Of a stretch of DNA of 64,000 nucleotides, positions 15,751 to 26,377 are shown piece by piece. The notes under the pieces are model-generated. The model was not told the DNA's origin and did no database searches. It saw nothing but the letters and a program-made list of their open reading frames with translations. Positions within the stretch are counted from its first letter, which is position 1; every line of letters begins with the position of its first letter. This stretch comes from Ideonella benzenivorans (GTDB lineage: Bacteria > Pseudomonadota > Gammaproteobacteria > Burkholderiales > Burkholderiaceae_C), in contig NZ_JAGWCB010000020.1 of the NCBI RefSeq assembly GCF_020387415.1, positions 248,001-312,000 of the forward strand, given 5' to 3'. Position numbers and translations under genes: made by a program.

Positions 15751-15784
15751 GCGGCGATTATCCGGGGTCAAGGCCGGACGAAAC

Positions 15785-15809
15785 AAAGGCCGGTCAGGGA
15801 CCGGCCTTT
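15785..15809 (-). terminator. Terminator of the cytochrome c4 gene
   Basis: A perfect inverted repeat (AAAGGCCGGT / ACCGGCCTTT) lies just past the cytochrome c4 stop and upstream of resB. It is T-rich downstream on the minus strand. Confidence 0.75.
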
Positions 15810-15860
15810 CAGGAGGGATAAGAATGCCTTCAGCCGGATATGGCAGAGGCGTTCAGGAGG

Positions 15861-16487
15861 TCAGCGCAGGCCGGCGACGTAGTCTGCCACGGCCTTGATC
15901 TCCGCGTCGCTCATGCGGGCGGCGATGTCCAGCATCTGCTGGCTGTTGGCGCGGGCACCGCTGCGGAAGGTGGTCAGCTGGAGCTCGACGTACTCGGCGT
16001 GCTGGCCACTCAGGCGGGGATATTGCACCGGCAGGCCGGCGCCGCTCGGGCCGTGGCAGCCGGCACAGGCGGGCACCTTCTTCTCGGCAATGCCACCGCG
16101 GTAGATCTTTTCACCCAAGGCCACGGTGTCCTTGTTCTTGGCCGCGCCCAGCACCGGCTTCTTGCTGGCATAGAAGGCGGCGACGTTCTTCATGTCGGCC
16201 TCGGTCAGCGGCGCGGCCATGCCGTTCATGATGGGGTTGGCGCGCTTGCTGGCCTTGAACTCGGTCAGCTGCTTGACCAGGTACTCGGCATGCTGCCCCT
16301 GCAGAATGGGGTAGGTGGGCAGACCGCGCGTGCCGTCGCTGGTGTGGCAGGCGCCGCAGGTCGCGGCGATCGCTTGGCCGCGGGCCAGATCCGGCTTGGA
16401 CGGAGCGGCGGCCTCAGCGGCAAGCGCGGGCACCGACATCAGGGCTGCGAGCACGAGGGAGCTGGCGAACGCGACAGGAGACTTCAT
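15861..16487 (-). CDS. Cytochrome c4 (dihaem c-type cytochrome)
   Basis: The 208-residue protein has a signal peptide (MKSPVAFASSLVLAALMSVPALAAEA) and two haem-binding CxxCH motifs, CGACH near residue 45 and CAGCH near residue 143. The two-lobed repeat, with the repeated QHAEYLVKQL / QHAEYVELQL segments, is typical of cytochrome c4. It shuttles electrons to terminal oxidases in the periplasm. The start is placed at the ATG that begins the signal peptide; upstream in-frame sequence is antisense to engB. The divergent engB gene shares the 88-bp intergenic region. Maturation probably relies on the adjacent ResB/CcsB. Confidence 0.93.
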   Translation of the reverse strand: MKSPVAFASSLVLAALMSVPALAAEAAAPSKPDLARGQAIAATCGACHTSDGTRGLPTYPILQGQHAEYLVKQLTEFKASKRANPIMNGMAAPLTEADMKNVAAFYASKKPVLGAAKNKDTVALGEKIYRGGIAEKKVPACAGCHGPSGAGLPVQYPRLSGQHAEYVELQLTTFRSGARANSQQMLDIAARMSDAEIKAVADYVAGLR

Positions 16488-16575
16488 TCGGAGGGCCTCG
16501 GGATTTGTGGATGTTCTGGGTGTAGGTTTGCTGTACGGAAGACAGCAATCAAACCAGGGGATTTTACAATGCGCT

Positions 16576-17313
16576 ATGCGTGAAACCTCCAGCCAAAAGC
16601 GCGCGGATCTGTCCGAGCTCAAACACCCTGCATTGGCATGGGCCCACAGTGCTCGTTTCCTGACCACCGCCAGCCAGCTGAACCAGCTGCCGCCGGGGGA
16701 TCTGGGCGAGATTGCTTTCGTGGGCCGCAGCAATGCCGGCAAATCCACTGCCATCAATGCGCTGGCCCAGCGGCGCCAGTTGGCCTTCGCCTCCAAGACA
16801 CCGGGGCGCACGCAGCATATCAACCTGTTTGCGTTGGGGCCACGTGAGGCGCCGGATGCCTATCTGGCCGACCTGCCCGGGTACGGCTATGCCACCGTGT
16901 CCCGCACGGAGAAGGTGCGCTGGCAGCAGGTGATGGCCGATTACCTGGAGGTGCGGCGCAACCTGAATGGTGTGGTCTTGCTGGTGGACAGCCGCCTGGG
17001 CCTGACCCCTCTGGACGAGCGGCTGCTCGACTTCGTGGCGCCGCGGATCAACACCGGCGAGGTCAAGCTGCTGGTGGTGCTGACCAAGGCCGACAAGCTC
17101 AACCGTCGCGAGCAGCAGGCTGCGCTGAGCCTGGTACAGACCCAGCTGGGAGAGCGGGTCACCGAGCAGGCCGATGTGGGCATGCTGCTGTTCTCCGCCA
17201 CCAAACAGCAGGGGCTGACCGACCTGGCCGAAACCATCCACGGCTGGGTGCATGAGGCCCCGAACGCCAGCGTGTCGGCCGACGAGGGCGACACCCCACC
17301 CGCCGCCGACTGA
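16576..17313 (+). CDS. engB: EngB/YsxC ribosome biogenesis GTPase
   Basis: The 245-residue protein is a TrmE-Era-EngA-EngB-type GTPase. G1 is GRSNAGKST, G3 is DLPGYG, G4 is TKAD and G5 is the FSATKQQG segment. EngB assists assembly of the 50S ribosomal subunit. The start at MRETSSQKRADLSELK is preferred because upstream in-frame sequence is antisense to the cytochrome c4 signal region. Divergence of cytochrome c4 and engB is common in Burkholderiales. Confidence 0.94.
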   Translation: MRETSSQKRADLSELKHPALAWAHSARFLTTASQLNQLPPGDLGEIAFVGRSNAGKSTAINALAQRRQLAFASKTPGRTQHINLFALGPREAPDAYLADLPGYGYATVSRTEKVRWQQVMADYLEVRRNLNGVVLLVDSRLGLTPLDERLLDFVAPRINTGEVKLLVVLTKADKLNRREQQAALSLVQTQLGERVTEQADVGMLLFSATKQQGLTDLAETIHGWVHEAPNASVSADEGDTPPAAD

Positions 17314-17316
17314 CGC

Positions 17317-19602
17317 TCAGGGCCGTCCGATCACCAGCGCCAGGCCGGCGGTGCCACGGGGTGCCCAGGTCAGGCCCAGGTACATCGGGCCCAGCCCGGT
17401 GTCGGCGCCCAGGTAGATGCTGCCGCCGTAGCGCAGGCCATTCAAGCGCATGTCGTGGTAGTTCAGCCAGGCGTCGCCGGCCTCCATGCTGGCGCCGACG
17501 AAGAAGCCACGTGCGAACACCGGGGTCTCGGCCAGGCGCATGTACCAGTTCAGACGGCCGAACACCATCGCGTTGCCCGAGACCTGCCCCGGCTGGTAGC
17601 CCGACAGCTGCTGGAAGCCGCCGAGTGCATAGCGGCCGACGCTGGACGGTGAATGGGTGTTGGCCACCTTGACCTCGCCATGCAGCGTGAGGGTCTGGCG
17701 GCCCCAGCTGGCGGCGCCTGTGGCCTGGCTGTCCAGCCAGGCCAGGGTGCTGCTGTCTTGCTGGTGGCGTGTGCCGAGCAGGGCTTCCGATTCGACGCGG
17801 TAGCCCCGCTGGGGGAAGTTGGCGTAGTCCAGCTGGTCCACCACCAGGCGGGTGCGCAGGCCGATCTCCTGCCAGGTCTCGGCAGTGTTGGCGACCGTCT
17901 GGTCGCTGCCGGCCAGCAGCGGCACGCTGCGGGCCGCCTGGAACACGGCGCCCATGCGCAGCTCGCCCAGGTTGGCCCAGGGCTGGCCCAGATCCAGGCC
18001 GACACGGAACTGTGAGCGGCGCAGTTCGCCGATCTTGTCGCCGCCATTGCGCTCATAGACCGACAGGGTGCGCCGTTCGCCGTCGGTCCAGCCCGAGACG
18101 AACCAATCGTTGGACAGACCCAGATGCCACTGCAGCGGGTGGTACAGCTCGGTGAACAGGCGCGGTACCTCGCCGATCTGGACCAGGCTGCGCCATTCGG
18201 TTCCGTTGGGCGTGAGCCAATGGCGGTTCAGGGCCAGCTTGACGTTGAAAGCACTGTTGCCGCTGAAGTCGGTCGACAGGTCCAGGCCGGCATTCAGGTA
18301 GGTCGGTCCCCAGGGCTTGTCCTCCAGCGTGAAGAGCAGGCCGTCGCCCTCGGCGCTCTGCACCAGGTGGTAGTCGGTCTGCACGTAGTCGCCGCTGGCC
18401 GCCAGGTAGCGGGTGTCACGCTCGGCCTTGGCCGGGTCGAAGGGCTCGCCGGCGTGGCTTTCCAGCTGGGGCATCAGGCGGCCGGGGTTGGTCACGGTGG
18501 TGCCGCTGAAGGCCACCGAGTTCAGCCGGGTCGGCGGCAGCGACGGGGCCTGGGTGGCGAGTTGCCACTGGGCGTAGCGTTCCGGTGTGGTGGCCAGCGT
18601 GGCCAGCCGCTCGCCAATTGCACGGGCACTTTGTTCGCCAATGGCGATCAATTCGGGCACCTTGTCGAAGTCCCCCGATGTGAGCTTGCCGAGCTGGGGC
18701 TGGATCAGGATGTCCTGTGGGGCGAGCGAGTCCAGGCTGTGGCGCACGTTCTGCTCGGTCAGGATGTTGATCATCTGCGCCGTCAGACCGATGACCGAGT
18801 TGAGGGTCTCGCGCCCGGCCAGCGGGGTGCCGATGTTGACGACGATGACGATGTCGGCGCCCATGGCCCGCGCCACGTCCACCGGCACGTTGTTGACCAG
18901 CCCGCCGTCGCCCAGCACGCGCCCACCCACCTCCGTGGCGGGGAACACGCCGGGCACGCTCATGCTGGAGCGCAGGGCGGTGGCAAGGTCGCCGTGGTCG
19001 AGGATGACCGGCTGACCGGTTTCCATGTCGGTCGCGACGGCGCGGAACGGGATCGGCAGGTGGTCGAAGTCGGTGATCGACAGGGCGGGCAGCGTGAAGC
19101 GGCGCAGCAAGGCATCCAGGCCCCGGCTGGAGACGGCCCCCTGGGGCGCACGAAATTCGCCATCCCGCCAGCCCAGCTCAATGGCGGTGCTGAGCTCGAA
19201 ATCCTGTTCCTTGCGCCGCTGGGACAGCTCCTCGCGGTTGACCCGGGACGAGAACACCTTGTCCCAATGGATGGCACGCAACTCCGCCTCGATCTGGTCG
19301 GCCTTCATGCCACTGGCGTAGAGGCCGCCGATGATCGCGCCCATCGAGGTGCCGGCGATCACGTCGATCGGGATGTGCTGCTGCTCCAGCACCTTGAGCA
19401 CGCCCACATGGCTGATGCCACGCGCGCCCCCGCCCGAGAGGACCAGGCCGATCCGGGGGCGGTGGGGGCTGTCGGCCGCCGGTGCGGCCACGGTGGGCGT
19501 TTCTGTGGCAGGGGGTGGGGCGACCGTCTGACCCAGAACCACCGAATGAAGCAGGCCCAGCAGCAGGGCGACAGGCAGAAGGCGCGGCATGATGGCGCGC
19601 AT
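17317..19602 (-). CDS. PlpD-like patatin phospholipase with outer-membrane barrel (type Vd secretion)
   Basis: This protein of about 761 residues begins with a signal peptide (MRAIMPRLLPVALLLGLLHS). A patatin domain follows, with the oxyanion loop SGGGARG, nucleophile GTSMG and catalytic aspartate in GDGGLVNN. The middle section (about 330-420) looks like a POTRA domain. The C-terminal 350 residues are rich in alternating beta-strand segments ending GLALVIGRP, a 16-strand Omp85-like barrel. This is the architecture of PlpD, a self-exporting lipase. The start was set at 19602 because the two upstream ATGs fall in the groEL terminator. It ends 3 bp from engB, tail to tail. Confidence 0.9.
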   Translation of the reverse strand: MRAIMPRLLPVALLLGLLHSVVLGQTVAPPPATETPTVAAPAADSPHRPRIGLVLSGGGARGISHVGVLKVLEQQHIPIDVIAGTSMGAIIGGLYASGMKADQIEAELRAIHWDKVFSSRVNREELSQRRKEQDFELSTAIELGWRDGEFRAPQGAVSSRGLDALLRRFTLPALSITDFDHLPIPFRAVATDMETGQPVILDHGDLATALRSSMSVPGVFPATEVGGRVLGDGGLVNNVPVDVARAMGADIVIVVNIGTPLAGRETLNSVIGLTAQMINILTEQNVRHSLDSLAPQDILIQPQLGKLTSGDFDKVPELIAIGEQSARAIGERLATLATTPERYAQWQLATQAPSLPPTRLNSVAFSGTTVTNPGRLMPQLESHAGEPFDPAKAERDTRYLAASGDYVQTDYHLVQSAEGDGLLFTLEDKPWGPTYLNAGLDLSTDFSGNSAFNVKLALNRHWLTPNGTEWRSLVQIGEVPRLFTELYHPLQWHLGLSNDWFVSGWTDGERRTLSVYERNGGDKIGELRRSQFRVGLDLGQPWANLGELRMGAVFQAARSVPLLAGSDQTVANTAETWQEIGLRTRLVVDQLDYANFPQRGYRVESEALLGTRHQQDSSTLAWLDSQATGAASWGRQTLTLHGEVKVANTHSPSSVGRYALGGFQQLSGYQPGQVSGNAMVFGRLNWYMRLAETPVFARGFFVGASMEAGDAWLNYHDMRLNGLRYGGSIYLGADTGLGPMYLGLTWAPRGTAGLALVIGRP

Positions 19603-19630
19603 TGTGGCCGAGCGCCGTCGACCGGCCATG

Positions 19631-19654
19631 AAAAAGGCCACCCGAAGGTGGCCT
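19631..19654 (-). terminator. groESL operon terminator
   Basis: The inverted repeat AGGCCACC / GGTGGCCT with a TTCG loop is followed on the minus strand by a run of T residues. It lies 40 bp past the groEL stop. Confidence 0.88.
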
Positions 19655-19694
19655 CTTGTTGGCTTGCGGGAGCAGTGTGCTCAGGCAGGACAGC

Positions 19695-21398
<1,704 letters not shown>

Positions 21399-21689
21399 TC
21401 ACTTCTGGATCACGGCGAACAGGTCTTCTTCGCGCATGACGAGCAGTTCCTCGCCATCGACCTTGACGGCCTGGCCCGAGTACTTGCCGAACAGCACGCG
21501 GTCGCCGACCTGCACGTTCAGGGCCACGAAGTCACCCTTGTCGTTGCGCTTGCCCGGACCCACGGCGAGAACTTCGCCTTGGTCAGGCTTCTCAGCGGCG
21601 TTGTCGGGAATCACGATGCCGGAAGCGGTCTTGGTCTCGTTTTCCAGACGCTTGACGATCACGCGATCGTGCAACGGACGAAGTTTCAT
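21399..21689 (-). CDS. groS: GroES co-chaperonin (Cpn10)
   Basis: The 96-residue protein starts [16 protein letters not shown] and carries the mobile loop [14 protein letters not shown] that docks on GroEL. The start at 21689 is preceded by AAGGAGATGCA, a strong ribosome-binding site. The longer in-frame extension has no homology to the family. It is the first gene of the groESL heat-shock operon. Confidence 0.99.
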   Translation of the reverse strand: MKLRPLHDRVIVKRLENETKTASGIVIPDNAAEKPDQGEVLAVGPGKRNDKGDFVALNVQVGDRVLFGKYSGQAVKVDGEELLVMREEDLFAVIQK

Positions 21690-21797
21690 TGCATCTCCTT
21701 GGAGCATTGACGGTGAGAGAGGAAGTGGCCCGCGGCGATTTGCCATGCGGCCGCTTCCATTCCAAAAACCAGCAGCCTCAGCGGGACTGCATGCTTG

Positions 21798-21824
21798 TTA
21801 GCACTCCCCTGGGGTGAGTGCTAA
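21798..21824. promoter_or_regulatory. CIRCE operator of groESL
   Basis: TTAGCACTC, nine spacer bases and GAGTGCTAA form the textbook CIRCE inverted repeat, the binding site for the heat-shock repressor HrcA. It lies 109 bp upstream of groES. Confidence 0.96.
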
Positions 21825-21886
21825 TTCGCATTATAGGGACGGGTTGTCGGCTTTCAAGAGTGGAGCGCCCGTCCTGGTGGACGGCG

Positions 21887-22531
21887 TCACTTGGCTCGTT
21901 CGCGGCTCAGCAGCGCGAAGGGCACGATGATCGGGGCCAGCACCACGTAGTACAGCAGCGTGACGCCATTGGCCGCGGTGGAGACCGGGGTGACCAGCGC
22001 ATGGGCCACCTGCTCGCTGCGGGGTTGCTCGGCCTGGATCTCCACCGTGTACGGGTGGTTCAGGCTGGTGCGCACGCGGTGGGCCTTGACCGTGCCTTGC
22101 AGGTAACGCTGGCCCGCGATCCGGCCAGTCATCCGCAGCCCGCCGGCCGAGGCCAGATCGGCCTGAAACCCCAGCGCCACGGCCTGGGCGCGCTCGGCTT
22201 CGTTCAGACCGGTGGGCAGGATCAGCGCGTAGTCGCCCTGGGTCCGCCCGTCGGCCGCCACGGTGAAACGCCCCAGTTCGCCTTCCATCTGGGCATGCAG
22301 GGGCGAGGCCAGTGCGTCCACCAGCGGCGTGGGCGCATCAAAGATGTAGTGGTAGTGCTCGCCGATGACCACCAGATGCTGCCGGTCCTGCGACAGCAGC
22401 AGCGAGGTCAGGGTCTCGTGGTAGGTCGTGACCGTCAGCGGCTCGGGCTGGCTTGCGCAGGCACCCAGCAGACTGGCCGCTCCCAGGGCGAACAGGAATT
22501 CGCGGCGGCGCGGCGGCGCGCGGCGGCTCAT
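21887..22531 (-). CDS. Probable lipoprotein of unknown function
   Basis: The 214-residue protein starts with a positively charged region, a hydrophobic stretch and a lipobox (LLGAC, cysteine near residue 25), so it is probably lipidated and anchored in the envelope. A second hydrophobic segment near the C-terminus (NGVTLLYYVVLAPIIVPFALL) looks membrane-spanning. I recognise no catalytic motif. Its start overlaps the end of the yacG gene by four bases, indicating coexpression. Confidence 0.7.
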   Translation of the reverse strand: MSRRAPPRRREFLFALGAASLLGACASQPEPLTVTTYHETLTSLLLSQDRQHLVVIGEHYHYIFDAPTPLVDALASPLHAQMEGELGRFTVAADGRTQGDYALILPTGLNEAERAQAVALGFQADLASAGGLRMTGRIAGQRYLQGTVKAHRVRTSLNHPYTVEIQAEQPRSEQVAHALVTPVSTAANGVTLLYYVVLAPIIVPFALLSRERAK

Positions 22532-22734
22532 GCCGCGTCCCCGTCCGACGGCGCGGACGGCTGGGCGACGCGGTAGTTTTCGCTCGCCCAGGCGCCGAAA
22601 TCATGGCCCTGGCAGCGCGCGCTGCAGAAGGGGCGGTAAGGGTTGGCGGGGCCGAACAGTGTCTTTTCCCCGCAGGCGGGGCAGTCCACTTGGATCGGTG
22701 GCCGCGCCGGTGTGGCAGTCGTCGGAGGGTTCAC
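22528..22734 (-). CDS. yacG: YacG, zinc-finger DNA gyrase inhibitor
   Basis: The small protein of about 68 residues has the YacG four-cysteine zinc site: CPACG and, after an 18-residue gap, FCSARCQ. The DFGAWASENYRV tail is conserved. YacG binds GyrB and blocks DNA gyrase. A GTG start (VNPPTTATP) just after zapD is preferred, because the ATG 12 codons further upstream lies inside zapD. Placement after coaE and zapD is the usual proteobacterial arrangement. Confidence 0.9.
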   Translation of the reverse strand: MNPPTTATPARPPIQVDCPACGEKTLFGPANPYRPFCSARCQGHDFGAWASENYRVAQPSAPSDGDAA

Positions 22735-22738
22735 GTTC

Positions 22739-23494
22739 TCAGGCACACAGCGACAGGTCAAAGGCCGCATCCTGCCCGAACGGCTTCAAACGTCCCTCGG
22801 TATCTGCCCGCATCAGACGCACCGACACCATCAGCCGGTGGCCGCTGATCTCAGGCACCAGATCCAGGGTTTCGTCCAGGCGCAGACGCAGCAATTGGTA
22901 GGTCCGCCCCTGCGGCAGGGGTTGCTGGTACTGGCCGCCCGTGGCGACCACGCGGTGCGGCACTCCGCTGTCGCGCAACAGGCGCAGCAGCAGGTCCAGC
23001 GCGCTTTTCAGCGGCCACAGCGAATCGATCCAGCGGGCCAGGTCCTGGCGGCGCGCCTCGGGGGCGTGCTGCTGCCAGGCGTAGTAGGCCGGCAGATCGA
23101 ATTCACAGGTGCCGCCCGGGATGCTGATGCGGCTGCGGATGCTCATCAGCCACTCGTTGGCGGTCAGCGCCTGCCCGGCTTTGCCCGCTTGCTGGTTGAG
23201 CGACTGGTAGGCCGTGTCGATCTGGCCGATGACCTCGTCCAGCGCCGCTTCCGAGATGTGCGGGTTGCCGCGGTAGCCCAGCAGCACGTTGCGGTGCCGA
23301 TCCAGTTCCTTGAGCAGGTCGGACTTGAGATCGGCGCGCGAGGCGACGTCCATGACCTCGAAGACTGTCACCAGGGCGAAATGGTGGTCCACCGGCGCGT
23401 CGCGTGGGACCAGGATGGTCAACCGCTCGAACAGGTGTTCGAGGCGGAGCATGGTGCGAATGCTCTCGTTGAACGGATATTCGTACAAGACCAA
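22739..23494 (-). CDS. zapD: ZapD, FtsZ-bundling cell division protein
   Basis: This protein of about 251 residues matches ZapD (YacF): LYEYPFNESIRTMLRLEHLF at the N-terminus, an alpha-helical middle, and the NPHISEAALDEVIGQID and EWLMSIRSRISIPGGTCEFDLP segments. ZapD bundles FtsZ filaments at midcell. The conserved N-terminus begins at a TTG codon at 23494 (read as Met-Val-Leu-Tyr); no ATG or GTG fits nearby. It sits between coaE and yacG. Confidence 0.93.
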   Translation of the reverse strand: MVLYEYPFNESIRTMLRLEHLFERLTILVPRDAPVDHHFALVTVFEVMDVASRADLKSDLLKELDRHRNVLLGYRGNPHISEAALDEVIGQIDTAYQSLNQQAGKAGQALTANEWLMSIRSRISIPGGTCEFDLPAYYAWQQHAPEARRQDLARWIDSLWPLKSALDLLLRLLRDSGVPHRVVATGGQYQQPLPQGRTYQLLRLRLDETLDLVPEISGHRLMVSVRLMRADTEGRLKPFGQDAAFDLSLCA

Positions 23495-23534
23495 GGTGGG
23501 TGTTCCAGACGGGTGCGGGGCGGCGTTGATTGTT

Positions 23535-24161
23535 TCACAGCCGGATGGCGGCCGGGACACCGAAGAAGCCCAGGTTCCACAAGGCGTCCACTTCGGTGGC
23601 CAGGCCGGCCAGGTCCAGGCCCTCGTTGAGGAGCACGGCATCGGCGGCAGACCGACGCTGGATCCGGCTGGCTTGTTGGTGGATCACTTGGCGGATTTGT
23701 TCCGTGGGCCAGCCGGAGCGGGCCTGCACACGGGCCTCCTGGGTCGTTTCACTGCAGTCCACCAGCAGCACGCGGTCCACGCGGGCGCGCCAGCGCGCGC
23801 CGGTCTCGACCAGCAGTGGGACGTCGAACACGATGGGCTGGGCGGGCGGTGTGGCGGCGGCCTGGCGGTCGGTCGCCTCACCGATCATCGGGTGCAGGAT
23901 GGCTTCCAGCTGTTGCTTGGCCTCGGGCGCGCGGAACACCAGCGCCCGCATGCGGGCCCGATCCAGGGCGCCCTGGGCGTCCACCATCTCGGGCCCGAAG
24001 GCCGCGACGATGGGGGGCAGGGCTGCGCCGCCCGGGGCGGTCAGGGCGCGGGCGATCGCGTCGGTGTCAATCACGCGGGCACCGCGTTCGGCCAACAGGC
24101 GGGCCACGGTGCTCTTGCCGCTGCCGATGCCCCCCGTCAGGCCGATGCGGCGCGGCCTCAT
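23535..24161 (-). CDS. coaE: CoaE, dephospho-CoA kinase
   Basis: The 208-residue protein begins IGLTGGIGSGKSTVARLLAERG, containing the P-loop, then VIDTDAIAR, both typical of dephospho-CoA kinase. It catalyses the last step of coenzyme A synthesis. The start codon overlaps the pilD stop by four bases (ATGA), so the two are coupled. The pilD-coaE-zapD-yacG order is usual in this group. Confidence 0.96.
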   Translation of the reverse strand: MRPRRIGLTGGIGSGKSTVARLLAERGARVIDTDAIARALTAPGGAALPPIVAAFGPEMVDAQGALDRARMRALVFRAPEAKQQLEAILHPMIGEATDRQAAATPPAQPIVFDVPLLVETGARWRARVDRVLLVDCSETTQEARVQARSGWPTEQIRQVIHQQASRIQRRSAADAVLLNEGLDLAGLATEVDALWNLGFFGVPAAIRL

Positions 24162-25087
24162 TGGCCGATCCAGCCCAGCACCCGATCCAAGCCGGCCAGC
24201 ATCACCACCAGTGCACCGCCGGCCAGGAAGGGGCCGAAGGGCACGTAGCGGCCTTCCCGCAGCGCATGGCTCAGCTTCATGCCGATGCCCACCAGGGCCC
24301 CGATCACCGAGGCCATCAGCACGATGGGCAGGATGGCCTGCCAGCCCAGCCAGGCCCCCAGGGCCGCCAGCAGCTTGAAGTCGCCCTGGCCCATGCCCTC
24401 CTTGCCCGTGGTGAGCTTGAACAGCCAGTACACCGACCACAGTGACAGGTAGCCCGCGATGGCGCCGCCCAGGGCGGTGGTGAGCGGCAGCGTCCAGCCC
24501 AGGGCCGCGGCGAGCAGGCCCGACCAGAGCAGCGGCAGCGTCAGCGAGTCTGGCAGCAGGGTGGTGTCCCAGTCGATCGCGGTGAGGGCCACCAATGTGG
24601 CCGCCACGCCGCACCACAGCAGCACGACGGGCTGAGGCCCCGTGCGCCAGGCGAGCGCGGCAAACAGCAGCGCGGTCACCAGTTCCAGCAAGGGGTAGCG
24701 CAGCGAGATGCGGGTGCCGCAGGCCGAGCAGCGGCCGCGCAGCCACAGCCAGCTGAGCAGTGGGATGTTCTCGTGCCAGCGGATGGCATGGCCGCAGGAT
24801 GGGCAGCGCGACGCCGGTCGCGCCAGCGACAGCGGTCCCAGGGCCTGCAGGCGACGGTCCAGCTCCTGGGCGGTCAGGCCCAGGGGTTTGGGGGCGTCGT
24901 CACCGAAGGTGCGGCGCCAGGATTCGCCATCCCCCAGTTGCTGGGTCACGTCGGCCCACCACTGACGCTCCATCATGCGGGGCAGGCGGTGCACCACCAC
25001 GTTGAGAAAACTGCCCACGCACAGGCCCAGCAACCCCAGCACCCAGGGCGACAGCCACCAGGCTTCCAGCTCCAACAAATCGTGCAT
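24158..25087 (-). CDS. pilD: PilD, prepilin peptidase / N-methyltransferase
   Basis: The 309-residue polytopic protein has the family N-terminus (GLCVGSFLNVVVHRLP) and two CxxC pairs in the cytoplasmic loop (CPSCGHAI and CSACGTRI). The aspartates of the aspartyl protease lie in AIDWDTTLLPD and GKEGMGQGDFKLLAALGAW. It cleaves and N-methylates type IV prepilins in the inner membrane. It is downstream of pilB and pilC. Confidence 0.96.
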   Translation of the reverse strand: MHDLLELEAWWLSPWVLGLLGLCVGSFLNVVVHRLPRMMERQWWADVTQQLGDGESWRRTFGDDAPKPLGLTAQELDRRLQALGPLSLARPASRCPSCGHAIRWHENIPLLSWLWLRGRCSACGTRISLRYPLLELVTALLFAALAWRTGPQPVVLLWCGVAATLVALTAIDWDTTLLPDSLTLPLLWSGLLAAALGWTLPLTTALGGAIAGYLSLWSVYWLFKLTTGKEGMGQGDFKLLAALGAWLGWQAILPIVLMASVIGALVGIGMKLSHALREGRYVPFGPFLAGGALVVMLAGLDRVLGWIGQ

Positions 25088-25092
25088 CGGCG

Positions 25093-26313
25093 TCAGACCA
25101 CCTGGCCCAGCTTGAAGATCGGCAGGTACATGGACACCACGATGCCGCCGATGATGACCCCGAGGATCACGATGATGATCGGCTCCATCAGCGTGGACAG
25201 GCCCTTGACCATCTCGTCGACTTCTTCTTCATAGAAGTCGGCCGCGCGGGACAGCATGTCGTCCAGGGCGCCGGACTCCTCGCCGATCGCCGTCATCTGC
25301 AGCACCATGTTCGGGAACACGCCGGTGGTGGTCATGGCCGGGGTCAGGGCGGTCCCGGCGGCCACGTCGCGCTGGATCTGCTCGGTGGCCTGTGCGTAGA
25401 TCGCATTGCCCGCTGTGCCGCCCACCGAGTCCAGCGCCTCCACCAGCGGCACGCCGGCGGCGAACAGCGTCGAGAGGGTGCGTGTCCAGCGGGCCACGAC
25501 CGACTTGCGGATCAACTCGCCGAAGATGGGCATGCGCAGCATCAGGCGGTCCATCACCAGTTGCATCTTCTCGGAGCGCTTCCAGGTCCGGAAGAACATG
25601 TAGCCACCACCGAAGAGGGCGCCGAAGATGGCCCACCAGTACTGGACGAAGAACTCGCTCATCGCGATGACCACCAGGGTCGGCGCGGGCAGATTGGCGC
25701 CGAAGTTGGAGAAGACCTCCTTGAAGGCCGGGATCACGAAGATCATGATCACCGTCACCACCGCGAAGGCCACCACCAGCACCGACACCGGGTAGATCAG
25801 CGCCGACTTCACCTTCTGCTGCAGCGCCAGGCTCTTTTCCTGGTAGAGGGCCAGACGGGAGAGCAGTTGTTCCAGGATGCCGCCGGCCTCACCCGCTTCC
25901 ACGAGGTTGCAGTAGAGCGCGTCGAAATACTGCGGATGCCGGCGGAAAGCCGAGGACAGCGCCGTCCCGGTCTCGACATCGGCACGGATGTCCAGCAGCA
26001 GCCGGGTGAGCCTGGCATTGGTGCTGCCGCGGGCCACGATGTCGAAGGCCTGCAGCAAGGGCACGCCCGCCTTCATCATGGTGGCCAGTTGGCGCGTGAA
26101 GATGGCGATGTCCTTGGGCTTGATCGACTTGCCGCCCGAGGTTCGACGCTTCTTCACCTTGGTGATCAGCACGCCCTGACGGCGCAGCGAGGCGCTGACG
26201 GCCGCCTCTCCTCCGGCGCGCATTTCGCCACGGACGATCTTGCCGTTCTTGTCCTTGCCTTCCCACTCGAAGGTGAAGTCCTTGACGTTCTTCGCTGCCG
26301 CTGCAGTTGCCAT
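25093..26313 (-). CDS. pilC: PilC, type IV pilus inner-membrane platform protein
   Basis: The 406-residue protein of the PilC/GspF family has two repeated cytoplasmic helical domains and three membrane segments, for example SALIYPVSVLVVAFAVVTVIM and the C-terminal IIIVILGVIIGGIVVSMYLP. It anchors the PilB motor to the growing pilus. It lies 64 bp downstream of pilB and 5 bp upstream of pilD. Confidence 0.96.
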   Translation of the reverse strand: MATAAAAKNVKDFTFEWEGKDKNGKIVRGEMRAGGEAAVSASLRRQGVLITKVKKRRTSGGKSIKPKDIAIFTRQLATMMKAGVPLLQAFDIVARGSTNARLTRLLLDIRADVETGTALSSAFRRHPQYFDALYCNLVEAGEAGGILEQLLSRLALYQEKSLALQQKVKSALIYPVSVLVVAFAVVTVIMIFVIPAFKEVFSNFGANLPAPTLVVIAMSEFFVQYWWAIFGALFGGGYMFFRTWKRSEKMQLVMDRLMLRMPIFGELIRKSVVARWTRTLSTLFAAGVPLVEALDSVGGTAGNAIYAQATEQIQRDVAAGTALTPAMTTTGVFPNMVLQMTAIGEESGALDDMLSRAADFYEEEVDEMVKGLSTLMEPIIIVILGVIIGGIVVSMYLPIFKLGQVV

Positions 26314-26377
26314 TGAGCCTCCGACCGCTCCCGACGGTTGATAGGTGGTTGTGTTCTGGGTCCGGGCTGGGGCCGCC